From Sinohyriopsis cumingii (Eukaryota; Mollusca; Bivalvia; Unionida; Unionidae), in the NCBI GenBank assembly GCA_028554795.2, contig CM068824.1, positions 160,821,630 to 160,885,629 of the forward strand: a stretch of DNA of 64,000 nt, written 5' to 3'. Each line of letters starts with the position of its first letter. The first letter of the stretch is position 1. The position numbers and the translations under genes were made by a program. The notes beneath the pieces were generated by a model that saw only the letters and a program-made list of their open reading frames with translations, did not search any database and had not been told where the DNA came from. This document shows positions 34,560 through 45,023 of this stretch, piece after piece.

Positions 34560-37315
34560 TTGTTATTCTGATGCTTGCTTGCATACAAATTCTATAGTGC
34601 CCAGCTGTCACAGTGAAACAATTGCTTGCATGCAAATTCTATAGTGTCCAGCTGTCACAGTGAAACAACTAATTGCTTGCATCCAAATTCTATAATGTCC
34701 AGCTGTCACAATGAAACAACTATTTGCTTGCATCCAAATTCTGTTGTGCCCATCTGTCACAATGAAACAACTATTTGCTTGCATACAAATTCTGTAGTGC
34801 CTAGCTGTCACACTGAAGCAACTATTTGCTTGCATACAAATTCTATAGTGCCCAGCTGTCACAGTAAAACAACTATTTGCTTGCATGCAAATTCTATAGT
34901 GCCCAGTTGTCACAGTGAAACAACTATTTGCTTGCATACAAATTCTATAGTGCCCAGCTGTCACAGTGAAACAATTGCTTGCATGCAAATTCTAGTGTCC
35001 AGCTGTCACAGTGAAACAGTTGCTTGCATCCAAATTCTATAGTGCCCAGCTGTCACAATGAAACAACTATTTGCTTGCATCCAAATTCTGTTGTGCCCGT
35101 CTGTCACAATGAAACAACTATTTGCTTGCATACAGATTCTATAGTGCCTAGCTGTCACAGTGAAATTCTATAGTGCCCAGCTGTCACAGTAAAACAACTA
35201 TTTGCTTGCATGCAAATTCTGTAGTGCCCAGCCGTCACAGTGAAACAACTATTTGCTTGCATACAAATTCTATAGTACCCAGCTGTCACAGTAAAACAAC
35301 TATTTGCTTGCATCCAAATTCAGTTGTGCCCATTTGTCACAGTGAAACAACTATTTGCTTGCATACAAATTCAGTTGTCCCCATCTGTCACAATGAAACA
35401 GCTATTTGCTTGCATACAAATTCTATAGTGCCTAGCTGTCACAGTGAAACAACTATTTGCTTGCATCCAAATTCAGTTGTGCCCATCTGTCACAATGAAA
35501 CAACTATTTGCTTGCATACAAATTCAGTTGTGCCCATCTTTCACAATGAAACAACTATTTGCTTGCATACAAATTCTGTAGTGCCTAGCTGTCACAGTGA
35601 AACAGCTATTTGATTGCATACAAATTCTATAATGCTCAGCAGTCACAGTAAACCAGCCATTTGATTGCATACAGATTCTATAGTGCTCAGCTGTCACAGT
35701 AAACCAGCCATTTGATTGCATACAAATTCTACAAGTGCTCAGCAGTCACAGTAAACCAGCCATTTGATTGCATACAAATTCTATAGTGCTCAGCAGTCAC
35801 AGTGAACCAGCCATTTGATTGCATACAAATTCTGTAGTGCTCAGCTGTCACAGTAAACCAGCCATTTAATTGCATACAAATTCTGTAGTGCTCAGCAGTC
35901 ACAGTAAACCAGCCATTTGATTGCATACAAATTCTACAAGTGCTCAGCAGTCACAGTAAACCAGCCATTTGATTGCATACAAATTCTACAAGTGCTCAGC
36001 TGTCACAGTAAACCAGCCATTTGATTGCATACAAATTCTGCAAGTGCTCAGCTGTCACAGTAAGCCAGCCATTTGATTGCATACAAATTCTACAAGTGCT
36101 CAGCAGTCACAGTAAACCAGCCATTTGATTGCATACAAATTCTACAAGTGCTCAGCAGTCACAGTAAACCAGCCATTTGATTGCATACAAATTCTACAAG
36201 TGCTCAGCAGTCACAGTAAACCAGCCATTTGATTGCGTACAAATTCTTCAAGTGCTCAGCTGTCACAGTAAATCAGCCATTTGATTGCATACAAATTCTA
36301 TAGTGCTCAGCAGTCCCAGTAAACCAGCCATTTGATTGCATACAAATTCTACAAGTGCTCAGCAGTCACAGTAAACCAGCCATTTGATTGCATACAAATT
36401 CTATAGTGCTCAGCTCTCACAGTAAACCAGCCATTTGATTGCATACAAATTCTACAAGTGCTCAGCAGTCACAGTAAACCAGCCATTTGATTGCATACAG
36501 ATTCTATAGTGCTCAGCAGTCACAGTGAACCAGCCATTTGATTGCATACAAATTCTATAGTGCTCAGCTCTCACAGTAAACCAGCCATTTAATTGCATAC
36601 AAATTCCGTAGTGCTCAGCAGTCACAGTAAACCAGCCATTTGATTGCATACAAATTCTACAAGTGCTCAGCAGTCACAGTAAACCAGCCATTTGATTGCA
36701 TACAAATTCTATAGTGCTCAGCAGTCACAGTAAACCAGCCATTTGATTGCATACAAATTCTACAAGTACTCAGCTGTCACAGTAAACCAGCCATTTGATT
36801 GCATACAAATTCTACAAGTGCTCAGCTGTCACAGTAAACCAGCCATTTGATTGCATACAAATTCTACAAGTGCTCAGCTGTCACAGTAAACCAGCCATTT
36901 GATTGCATACAAATTCTATAGTGCTCAGCTCTCACAGTAAACCAGCCATTTAATTGCATACAAATTCCGTAGTGCTCAGCAGTCACAGTAAACCAGCCAT
37001 TTGATTGCATACAAATTCTACAAGTGCTCAGCTGTCACAGTAAATCAGCCATTTGATTGCATACAAATTCTGTAGTGCTCAGCAGTCCCAGTAAACCAGC
37101 CATTTGATTGCATACAAATTCTACAAGTGCTCAGCAGTCATAGTAAACCAGCCATTTGATTGCATACAAATTCTATAGTGCTCAGCTGTCACAGTAAACC
37201 AGCCATTTGATTGCATACACATTCTTTAGCACTTGGCTATCACAATAAAGCAGCCATTTGATAGCATGTAAGTTCTATAGTACTCGGCTATCACAGTGAA
37301 CCAGCTATTTGATTG
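34560..37315. repeat. 51/52-bp tandem array (about 2.75 kb, two subfamilies)
   Basis: The left part (to about 35610) has 51-bp units: TTGCTTGCATACAAATTCTA, TAGTGCCCAGCTGTCACAGT, GAAACAACTAT. The right part has TTGATTGCATACAAATTC, then TATAGTGCTCAGC (51 bp) or TACAAGTGCTCAGC (52 bp), then AGTCACAGTAAACCAGCCAT. Larger blocks are repeated as well: the CTCTCACAGTAAACCAGCCA-TTTAATTG combination recurs near 36570 and 36930. Open frames up to about 146 codons on both strands arise because 51 is a multiple of three. Confidence 0.95.
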
Positions 37316-38122
37316 CATTGTTAATGTAAGATTGCAAATGACAAGATGATGACAAATTATTTTTAAGGAATGGTTCCCAGTCATAGTAAACATGCCAGAA
37401 GCTAATAAAATAATACTTGATAAGGTAAAACAGACAAGTGATGATGGGGCTACACATGACACTCACTTAGTAAGAAAGCTGCCCATTGAGATGTCCCCAA
37501 ATATACTCCAGTTATTTTTACCCCAAATGTACATGTCATTTGTTGACCTTGACAAAGAGACCCATTGCCATATAACCATCATCTCATCCTTATACCTCAA
37601 ATACATTTTTTATAAACCAGTGGTGTGCTTGTGTAGAACAACTGGTATAGCACATTAATCCAAGAAAGCAGACTGAGAGAAGGGAAGAGATGTTGCTCCC
37701 TTTTGTAATGAATGAGACAGTCTTTTGATTTAATTCATTGGTACTGTTATATTCCATATTTACTCAAAGCCTGATCAAAACAGTGCTGTTCATATGCAGG
37801 AAAAGCAAGTGTCGTCATATATAACCACACAACTCTCATGCTAAATATGGAAGAGTAAAAAATGTATGGACATGTCAAGTTAACTTATGGACAGAATAAA
37901 TACATATTACCTTAGTTAATTTTGTATCTAATATGCTAACTTACATGATCTTCATATATAAATGTAAATGTTTTATGATAGATATATTTCTTTATTGCTA
38001 TACAAAATAATTGCAATATTTTAACAAGAACTATGAATAATGAATAAAATGAATGTACAGTAGTTGTGGATATTTTCCCTTCTTAAGCCTGTTGCATTTT
38101 ATCATTGAAAACTGTTAATCTT

Positions 38123-38208
38123 GCACAAACCTGTTATGAGAGACCACCTGTCTTGATGGACAACCTTTTGTTGGCGGTATGGGTGGTCTCGCTAGATGGG
38201 TTTTACTG
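38123..38208. mobile_element. Short Tigger-type MITE
   Basis: The left end CAAACCTGTTATGAGAGACC and the right end GGTGGTCTC...GGTTTTACTG are inverted and closely match the termini of the 45024-46810 element. Only about 86 bp long, so an extreme internal deletion. Confidence 0.65.
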
Positions 38209-38399
38209 TGGGAGTGGGATCAGTGGATGGGGGTTTCCCACCTCACACTTTATGTACCTAGCTCAGGGCCAGCAAGTTTAAAGTAAGAGATGGAAGGATG
38301 CATACAAGCAGAGCCTTGTCCTCTAAATAAAATCAGTGCTGTTCTTTCCTTGTTAACATTTGCTTCAAATTGTAAGTCTGCAATTGTCTAAATATGGTA

Positions 38400-38400
38400 A

Positions 38401-38440
<40 letters not shown>

Positions 38441-41400
38441 CTTTATTTATAGAGGGTGACTCATTAGTCAAGGACTATTCTCCCTTGAGGCCCTCTTAAG
38501 GAGAGTATAATAATGCACATTATATGAAGATGGCAATAATTACTGTTTATTTTAACATGTTTAGTATTAAAATACTAAATTCCATTATCTGTTAGAAACA
38601 CATACATGCTCATGATATCTTTTCTTAAATACTCTAATATTTTCAGCAGATTTTAAATGTAGTGGAAGCTTATTCCACAGAACTGTACCAGAGTATTGAA
38701 AACTCTTTTTAAATTGCTCTGTTCTTGGTTTTGGTATTAGAAGGTTTCCATGTGATATTGATCTCAACTGGTATTGTGCTGAAAAAGGCCTGAATAAGTC
38801 TTGAAGATACTCTGGTGCAGTTCCATGTAGACATTTATATAAAAGAACTGCCTTGTGAAAATCTATCCTGTCATATATTGTGAACCATTTGAGTTCTGTA
38901 AATAATGCTTTTGAGGGATGATCAACAGATGCATCTAAAATTACATGTGCTGCTCGTTTCTGAAGTTTATAAATCCTGTCAAGCTCAGATTTGGCAGTTT
39001 CCCCATACATTAGAACAATAATCCATTGTTGGAAGAATATATGACTTGTAGTATAGATTGCAAGTTTCCATAGGTAAATATTTCTTGATTCTGCTGAGAA
39101 GGGCAATTTTGGATGACAGTGTTGTACAAAGCTTATCAATATGGTCATTCCATAATAAATTATTATCTACAGACACACCTACAAGCCTTTCATGTTTGAC
39201 ATTTTCTAATAGATGATTATTTATTGCAAGAGACAGTTTTGGGTTCCCTGACTGTGTAGCTTTTGTGATGTCCCCAAAATCATACATTTTGTTTTACCTT
39301 CATTAATTACCATCCTATTTTGTTTTGCCCAGTTTTGGACTCTGATAAGGTCTGAGTTTAATTTCATTTGGATAACTTCAGTATCAGAACTAGATGTATA
39401 CAAGGTTGCATCATCTGCAAACAAAACTGTGTTTGTGGATTCATTATTTAATGGTAGATCATTGATATAGATAAGGAAGAGGAGAGGGCCCAAAACTGAG
39501 CCTTGAGGGACTCCTGAATGAATAGCGCGAGTTTGAGAGCTAATATTGCCAATGCTTACTTGTTGAGACCTTTGGTTTAGGTATGATCTAAACCAGTTTA
39601 AAGAAGGATTGTCAAACCTGTAACAGTTCAACATTTGCAGCAGGATTTCATGATCAACAAGATCAAAGGCTTTCTTGAAGTCAAGGAAAACAATCCCAGT
39701 CATATGTCCATTATCCATTTCCTTCAGCCAAAGATCAATTAATTTGGTAAGTTCTGTTTGGCACGAGTGGTACTTTCTAAATCCTGATTGAGCTTTATGA
39801 AATAGAGAGTATGTTTCGAAAAATTTAAAGACCTGAATGGCTACATGCTTTTCAAATAGTTTTGACAATACAGGTAGAATTGATATTGGTCTGTAATTTC
39901 CTGGATCCTCCTTTTTTCCTTTCTTAAAGATAGGTGTAACCTTTGCACATTTCAGTGTTTCTGGAAAATTACCACTCATTATACTTAAATTTATGATATG
40001 TGTTAGTGACTTTGTTATTACTGGTGCAGCAGTTTTAAGAATTCGTGGACCAATACCATCCAATCCAGAGGATTTATTAATATTAACCTTAATTAGCATA
40101 TCAAAAACATCAGCTTCACTAACATTAGCTATTGAAAAATAATTATCATCAGGAATTTTAGCTCTTATAAATAATAGAAGAGAATCAAGTTCAATTGGGA
40201 TATTAGTCTGGTTCTGAATACTCTTACTGGAGATGCTTATGAAGAAATTGTTGAACATATCCACAATGTCTTGTACAGATGTTGCTGTATCATCATTTTG
40301 CTTAAGTCTAGGGGGAAGACAACTGTTCTTGTGTGGGTTCAGCTCTTTTAGATGCTTCCACAATGTTTTGGTACTCTTACTTTCATTAATAGCCTGTTTA
40401 TAGTAGTTCTCCTTTGCCTTATCTATCAGGTGCTTAGTTTTATTTCTCCACTTTCTATAGCTTTTCATGTCTTTTTCTTGTGGAAATTATCTCTTAGGTG
40501 CCTAGTCTCATTGATCTCAGGGGTAATCCACTTGGGTGTAATTTGGTGTTTAACCCTTTTTGTTTTAATTGGGGCATGCTTGTCTAAGGCTGCATTGAAC
40601 ATCTGATACCATTTGTCCAAGGCAGTGTTGACATCAGCTATAGTGCAGCCTGATTGGAAAGGTTTGCAAATTAAATCATTTAAGAACATTTCCTCATCAA
40701 ACTGTTTGAAGTCCCTGTATTGAATTTCAATGTGTTGGCCATTTTTAGATGATTTCGGAACATGTCTAGTTATACAGACTGGGTAGTGGTCACTCGGTGC
40801 ATACACTGGTACCTTAATTTCACTTACGTTTTCAGGTTTATTAGTATAGACATGATCAATGATAGTAGCACTTTTATCCGTTACTCTAGTTGGGGTGTTA
40901 ATTAATTGAGTAAAGTTGTAAGTTTCAAAGCTACTTATCCATGTTAATGGTGGAGTTTTCATATAGACAATGTTAAAATCACCTAATATGATAATTTCTA
41001 AATCTTCCTTAAGTAATGCTTTTTGAATTTGAACCTCAAATCTATCAATCCAATCAGCTGTGGAACTAGGTGGCCTGTAAACCGAACATAAGAGTATTGG
41101 CTTTGATTGGGCAAGGGTTACTTCGATCCAGATACTCTCTACCCCAATAGTCTCTAGATCAACATGTCTGTTATAACTAATGGAACTGTCTACATAGAGA
41201 AGAATACCCCCACCCCCATGGATTCCCTATCTTTTCTTTCAAAGTTGAACCCCTCTATTTGGAGAGCCAAATCATCAGTATCATCGGAAAGAAAGGTTTC
41301 ACATAGACCTAGAATATTGACTGATCTAGTTTGCTGTAATATTAACTTTATCTCATTCAGTTTAGGGATGATGTGTTGAATATTTAGGTTGATTACTTGC

Positions 41401-41485
41401 AGACCTCTTTTGAGGAGGCCAAATACATGACAATTTTGATCAGAGGATTGATCTTCAGACAAGGCAGTATGCAATGTATTGTTTA
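38400..41485 (-). mobile_element. Nearly full-length CR1/L2-clade LINE, antisense
   Basis: Read on the - strand. The apurinic-endonuclease domain (L-N-I-Q-H...K, G-L-C-E-T-F, Y-R-P-P-S-S, the G-D-F-N site at 40972-40983, S-D-H-Y-P-V near 40780) is followed by reverse transcriptase (N-Y-R-P-I-S-I-L-P, F-L-D-F-K-K-A-F-D, G-V-P-Q-G-S-V-L-G-P, F-A-D-D at 39410-39421). A C-terminal domain ends in the V-L-W-N-K-L-P-L-H-L block. The 415-codon RT stretch (39221-40468) is intact, with frameshifts near 39250, 39000, 40465 and about 41180. A ~185-bp 3' UTR ends in an (ATT)n tail, seen as (AAT)n at 38401-38437. No ORF1 was identified. Confidence 0.9.
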
Positions 41486-41562
41486 AAATGATTTATTGTA
41501 GCCTTTCTATTATAATAAGAATTGTTCTGGTTTAAAATTTTATTTTTGTTTCCATATTTCAG

Positions 41563-42312
41563 AATGCTACCCTGATGACTGAAAACAGCAATTGGAAAAC
41601 ACAGAACAATGCACAGAATGAGAGGATCCGACAGTTGGAAAATGAAAAGTCCCATTTACAATCTCAGTATTCAAACTTTCATGGTCAGAGCCATGCTCTG
41701 CAGTCCCAGAATGCCAAGCTGCAGGTGGAGAACTCCACTCTCCAATCCCAGTGTGCCTCACTGCTTGCCCAGAACACCAGTCTTCAAAACCAGTTTAGCA
41801 GTCTGGAGGCTGAACATGAGAATTTAAAAAGTACACATGACCAGTTGATTCAGGAACTAGAGGCGTTAAAGCAACTTCATGATGAGTTGTCTTCAGAATA
41901 TGAAGCCTTGATTTCTGAACATGGTTCCTTAAAGTCTGTGCATAAAACTATTAAAAATGAAAACCGGGAACTGCAACAGCAGCTTGATAATTTTCTGCAT
42001 GGAAAAGAGGATATAAATAAGTTAAAAGACATGTATGAAAGGCAACTCGATCAGTTGCGCAGGGATCAAAAGTCACTGAATAATTTACAACTGGACCATG
42101 ATAAATTGAGAGGAGAACACAGTCGTCTCATTGGTGCTCATGACAAACTTGAAACAGACCATAAAAATGTCTTAGCAGACTTCAAAAAGATGAAAACTGA
42201 ACATAACACTTTGCAACTGATGCATACAGAATTGCAAGGAAACTATGCCAGGTGTAAAGATGAGCTGAATGCAGCAAATATGAACATGATCAACTTAGCC
42301 AACAAATATGAG
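41563..42312 (+). CDS. CCDC88: Exon G, 250-codon coiled coil
   Basis: 750 bp, phase 0 at both ends (codons 665-914). The first in-frame codons N-A-T-L-M-T-E-N follow exon F. The peptide is continuous coiled coil. Q-N-A-K-L-Q-V-E-N-S-T-L and S-E-Y-E-A-L-I-S-E-H-G are nearly identical to what I recall of vertebrate Girdin/Daple, the best family evidence in the window. It ends A-N-K-Y-E before GTAATT. The open frame continues 120 bases into the intron, through part of a MITE, before a stop. In a - strand reading this region gives only shadow frames. Confidence 0.95.
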
Positions 42313-42330
42313 GTAATTTGTGCCTTACTA

Positions 42331-42541
42331 CCATGTATATTGGCTATAAGTCCAGCTGCAGACAACATAGACCCTGATCTGCAGTTGCATAATGCATCAG
42401 AAGATCAGGGTCTATGTTGCATGTACTTCTGATTACTTCTGATAGGCTCTATAGAACCAGATCTAATGGCAGATTATGTGACGGCATATCTGGCTTTGTG
42501 CAGTTTGCAGTTGGACTTGAATTATAAGCAATCATGTAAGT
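42331..42541. mobile_element. Two-hairpin MITE, copy 2, 18 bp past exon G donor
   Basis: TA then CCATGTATATTGGCTATAAG at the left. Inside, ACAACATAGACCCTGATCTG pairs with AGATCAGGGTCTATGTTG as a near-perfect hairpin. The right arm has GTGCAGTTTGCAGTTGGACT then TTATAAGCAATCATG. The right terminus is decayed. Confidence 0.72.
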
Positions 42542-42784
42542 ATATCTACATTGTTACACAGAAAATGTGAACTCCTTAATACCATACTGGTTGATGGTCA
42601 AAGATGTATATAGTATTTCTCTAAAAGCAATAAAAATCACTGGTAGTGGTGCAATGCATCATTTTCAGAATGCACCTCAATTTTGAGTTCATTCTCAGCT
42701 TAGTTTTTCTAAATTCCATGAGTAGTTACTTAAGATGTGTTTCAGTTTTTATTTAATGATTATCTGGATCATTCACACAACTGT

Positions 42785-43212
42785 ATAATCTTTTATTGTT
42801 TTCATTTGTCCAGTTTGCTGGTATATCATCTTTTATTATTTTCACTTGTCCAGTTTGCTGTTGTATCATCTTTTATTGTTTTCATTTGTCCTGTTTGCTG
42901 GTGTATCTTTTATTGTTTTCATTTGTCCAGTTTGCTGGTGTATCATCTTATATTGTTTTCATTTTTCCAGTTTGCTGGTGTATCATCTTTTATTGTTTTC
43001 ATTTGTCCAGTTTGCTGGTTTATCATCTTTTATTGTTTTCATTTTTCCAGTTTGCTGGTGTATCATCTTGTATTGTTTCCATTTGTCCAGTTTGCTGGTG
43101 TATCATCTTTTATTGTTTTCATTTGTCCAGTTTGCTGGTGTATCATCTTTTATTGTTTCCATTTGTCCAGTTTGCTGGTGTATCATCTTTTATTGTTTTC
43201 ATTTGTCCAGAT
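42785..43212. repeat. 40-bp tandem array with splice-acceptor-like unit
   Basis: About eleven units of TTTGCTGGTGTATCATCTTT followed by TATTGTTTTCATTTGTCCAG. Each unit ends in a pyrimidine tract plus CAG, like a 3' splice site. The 40-bp period shifts frame each unit, so the three overlapping open frames here (42737-43282) are artefacts of a low stop-codon unit. Confidence 0.93.
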
Positions 43213-43519
43213 TTTTGAACCTGTTATGCAGACAAATCAATTCTCCGATGGTTCACAAACACTGAAATGTATATATAGTTAATCTGTTTATTAATGCCAC
43301 TTGGCTGACCATGTAAAATCCATTTATGCATAAATGTTGTCTATGGAGCTAGATCTTATACACAGGTGGTCCTTATCTGTAAGTGTTAACTATATAGCAG
43401 GTTTGACTGAGCTGATTATACCAACACCTTTACATTTATAGGCTGTCAAGACACTGCATTTGTCTAAGTCGGAAAGAAAGTTTATGATAGACCTGATTGG
43501 TACATAAATTACTCAAATG

Positions 43520-43785
43520 GACATCCTTATCATCATCTTTTGAAGTAATTACTCCACTAGACTTGTCATTTTTTAAAAGTAATTACTCCACTACACTACC
43601 TTCTCATTATCGTTTAAAGTAATTACTCCACAAGACTGCCTTTTCACTTTTATTTGAAGTAATTACTCTACTAAAGAGCCTTCAGATTTTCTTTTGAAGT
43701 AATTACTCCACTAGACAACCTTCTCGTTATCTTTTGAAGTAATTACTACACTAAACTACCTTCTCATAATCTTCTGAATTAGCTA
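43520..43785. repeat. ~40-45-bp tandem repeat (6 units)
   Basis: Units of TTTTGAAGTAATTACTCCAC followed by TAGACTACCTTCTCATTATC, with point changes. Confidence 0.88.
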
Positions 43786-44195
43786 GAAAAAATGTAAAAT
43801 TTCAAGACTTATCAGTGCAACAATTTAAAAGAAATTGTTAATGTTGTAAAAGATGGTTAAAGTGTTTTAATTTGTAAATGTTTGAGATGTTCAGGTCCAC
43901 AGCCAGTTGCTAATGAGAATACTGAGTTGATGAGGACCCAGTTTGCTGTGGCAACACCATGCTGACTTTGCAACTCATTGATTCCTTGTTCAATCTCATT
44001 AGGTGGCATTTACAGGTATATGTGGCTGCTAATCCAAGGTGGGGTGTTTTTCTGGATCACTTGTTTTCTCCACCTCAAAGACCATTTCTTGCCAGCATCT
44101 GAGCTGTGAAAAGTTGTTAGATCTTGTTGTACAATGGAAATAAAATAAAAAATGTAAACCATAGATTCTGAAATTACTGTCATTTGTTTCCCCAG

Positions 44196-44341
44196 ATGAT
44201 CCTTTTGACAAGTCAGAAGTTGGAGGAAGACAACAGTAAGTTGCTGCAGCAGGTCCAGACACTGCTGAACAACAATCAGGACCTTTTAACCAAGGTGCTG
44301 TCCAGTAAGGACCATTTTGTGGAGGAGGAAAAAATGTACAT
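44196..44341 (+). CDS. CCDC88: Exon H, coiled coil
   Basis: 146 bp, codons 915-962 plus AT of a split Met. Acceptor CCCCAG, donor GTAAGT. The peptide includes K-L-E-E-D-N-S-K-L-L-Q-Q-V-Q-T-L-L and S-S-K-D-H-F-V-E-E-E-K. This resembles the D-N-x-x-L-L-x-Q-V/I-Q-x-L...S-K-D-x-F-H-x-E-x-R-Q-Y region at the end of the Girdin coiled coil. Confidence 0.92.
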
Positions 44342-44404
44342 GTAAGTCATGACTGGCATATTCTTGTTCCATGTGACACTGTTGGTTACAAAATGCATCT
44401 TTAC

Positions 44405-44945
44405 TGTATTTACTCATGTACAATATGCACCTAACTGTGAATTGCATACACCCAGATCAGTTGGTACTAATCTGTGAACTGTCTACACAGAGGTCTGCTA
44501 GCATTGTAAACAGTATAAACCCAAATCAACTGGCACCTAACTGAACTGTGTACACCCAAATCTGCTGGAACATGTGAACTTTGTAAACCAAATTTGCTGG
44601 CTCATAAGTGTAACTATATAGACTTGGATCTGCTGGTACTTATCTGTAAACAGTGTACATATAGATCTGTTGGCTCCTATCTGTGAAATACATACACCCA
44701 TATCAGCTGACACCTAGCCATGTCATCTGTACACCCACATCTTGTGAACCCAGATCTGCTAACACGTAACTGTGAACTGTGTACACCTAGATCTGCTGTT
44801 GCATTATTCAACAGCAGATGGGGTCAGACTGTTCATTCATCCATGATTTAAAGTGAACAATTTAAAATTTTGATCTGCCACCACATTATTTGACATCAGA
44901 TTTGGGTTAGTGCTGTTTACAGTTGGTTATGCATCAAGTACAGTG
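44405..44945. repeat. Diverged tandem repeat, probably grown from a two-hairpin MITE
   Basis: From 44405 to about 44800, units of roughly 40-60 bp recur: CACCTAACTGTGAACTGTGT then ACACCCAGATCTGCTGG. The stretch starts with TATTTACTCATGTACA, like the MITE terminus. It ends with a CTGTTGCATTATTCAACAGCAG hairpin and TTTACAGTTGGTTATG, which are MITE interior phrases. Derivation from a MITE is inference. Confidence 0.6.
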
Positions 44946-45023
44946 GTTGTTATCTATGTAGTCTTATGCCCAGTATTTTTATTTACAACTTGCAGAATGA
45001 AACTTCTACCTTTCTATAATGTA

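Larger units (their letters stand above)
32892..41562 (+). other. CCDC88: Intron F-G (8.7 kb)
   Basis: Phase 0, acceptor CATATTTCAG. It consists largely of two long tandem arrays (33.1-34.37 and 34.56-37.32 kb), a short Tigger-type MITE and an antisense LINE. Between 37320 and 38120 nothing is recognised. A weak 88-codon open frame at 37392-37658 has no similarity I can name. Confidence 0.8.
42313..44195 (+). other. CCDC88: Intron G-H (1.9 kb)
   Basis: Phase 0, acceptor TTTCCCCAG. It contains a two-hairpin MITE just inside the donor, a 40-bp array and a second ~42-bp array. The rest (43790-44195) shows nothing recognised. Confidence 0.8.

Noticed and set aside
34626..35613. Open frames of 138 and 146 codons (C-H-S-E-T-T-I-C-L-H repeats)
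   Set aside because: Translation of the 51-bp array. The opposite strand is equally open and the frames end where 52-bp units begin.
41567..41761. - strand open frames over exon G and the LINE 5' end
   Set aside because: Shadow frames of the + strand coiled-coil exon.
42737..43282. Three overlapping 139-181-codon hydrophobic open frames resembling a membrane protein
   Set aside because: All three frames are translations of the same 40-bp T-rich repeat, whose unit lacks stops in every frame.
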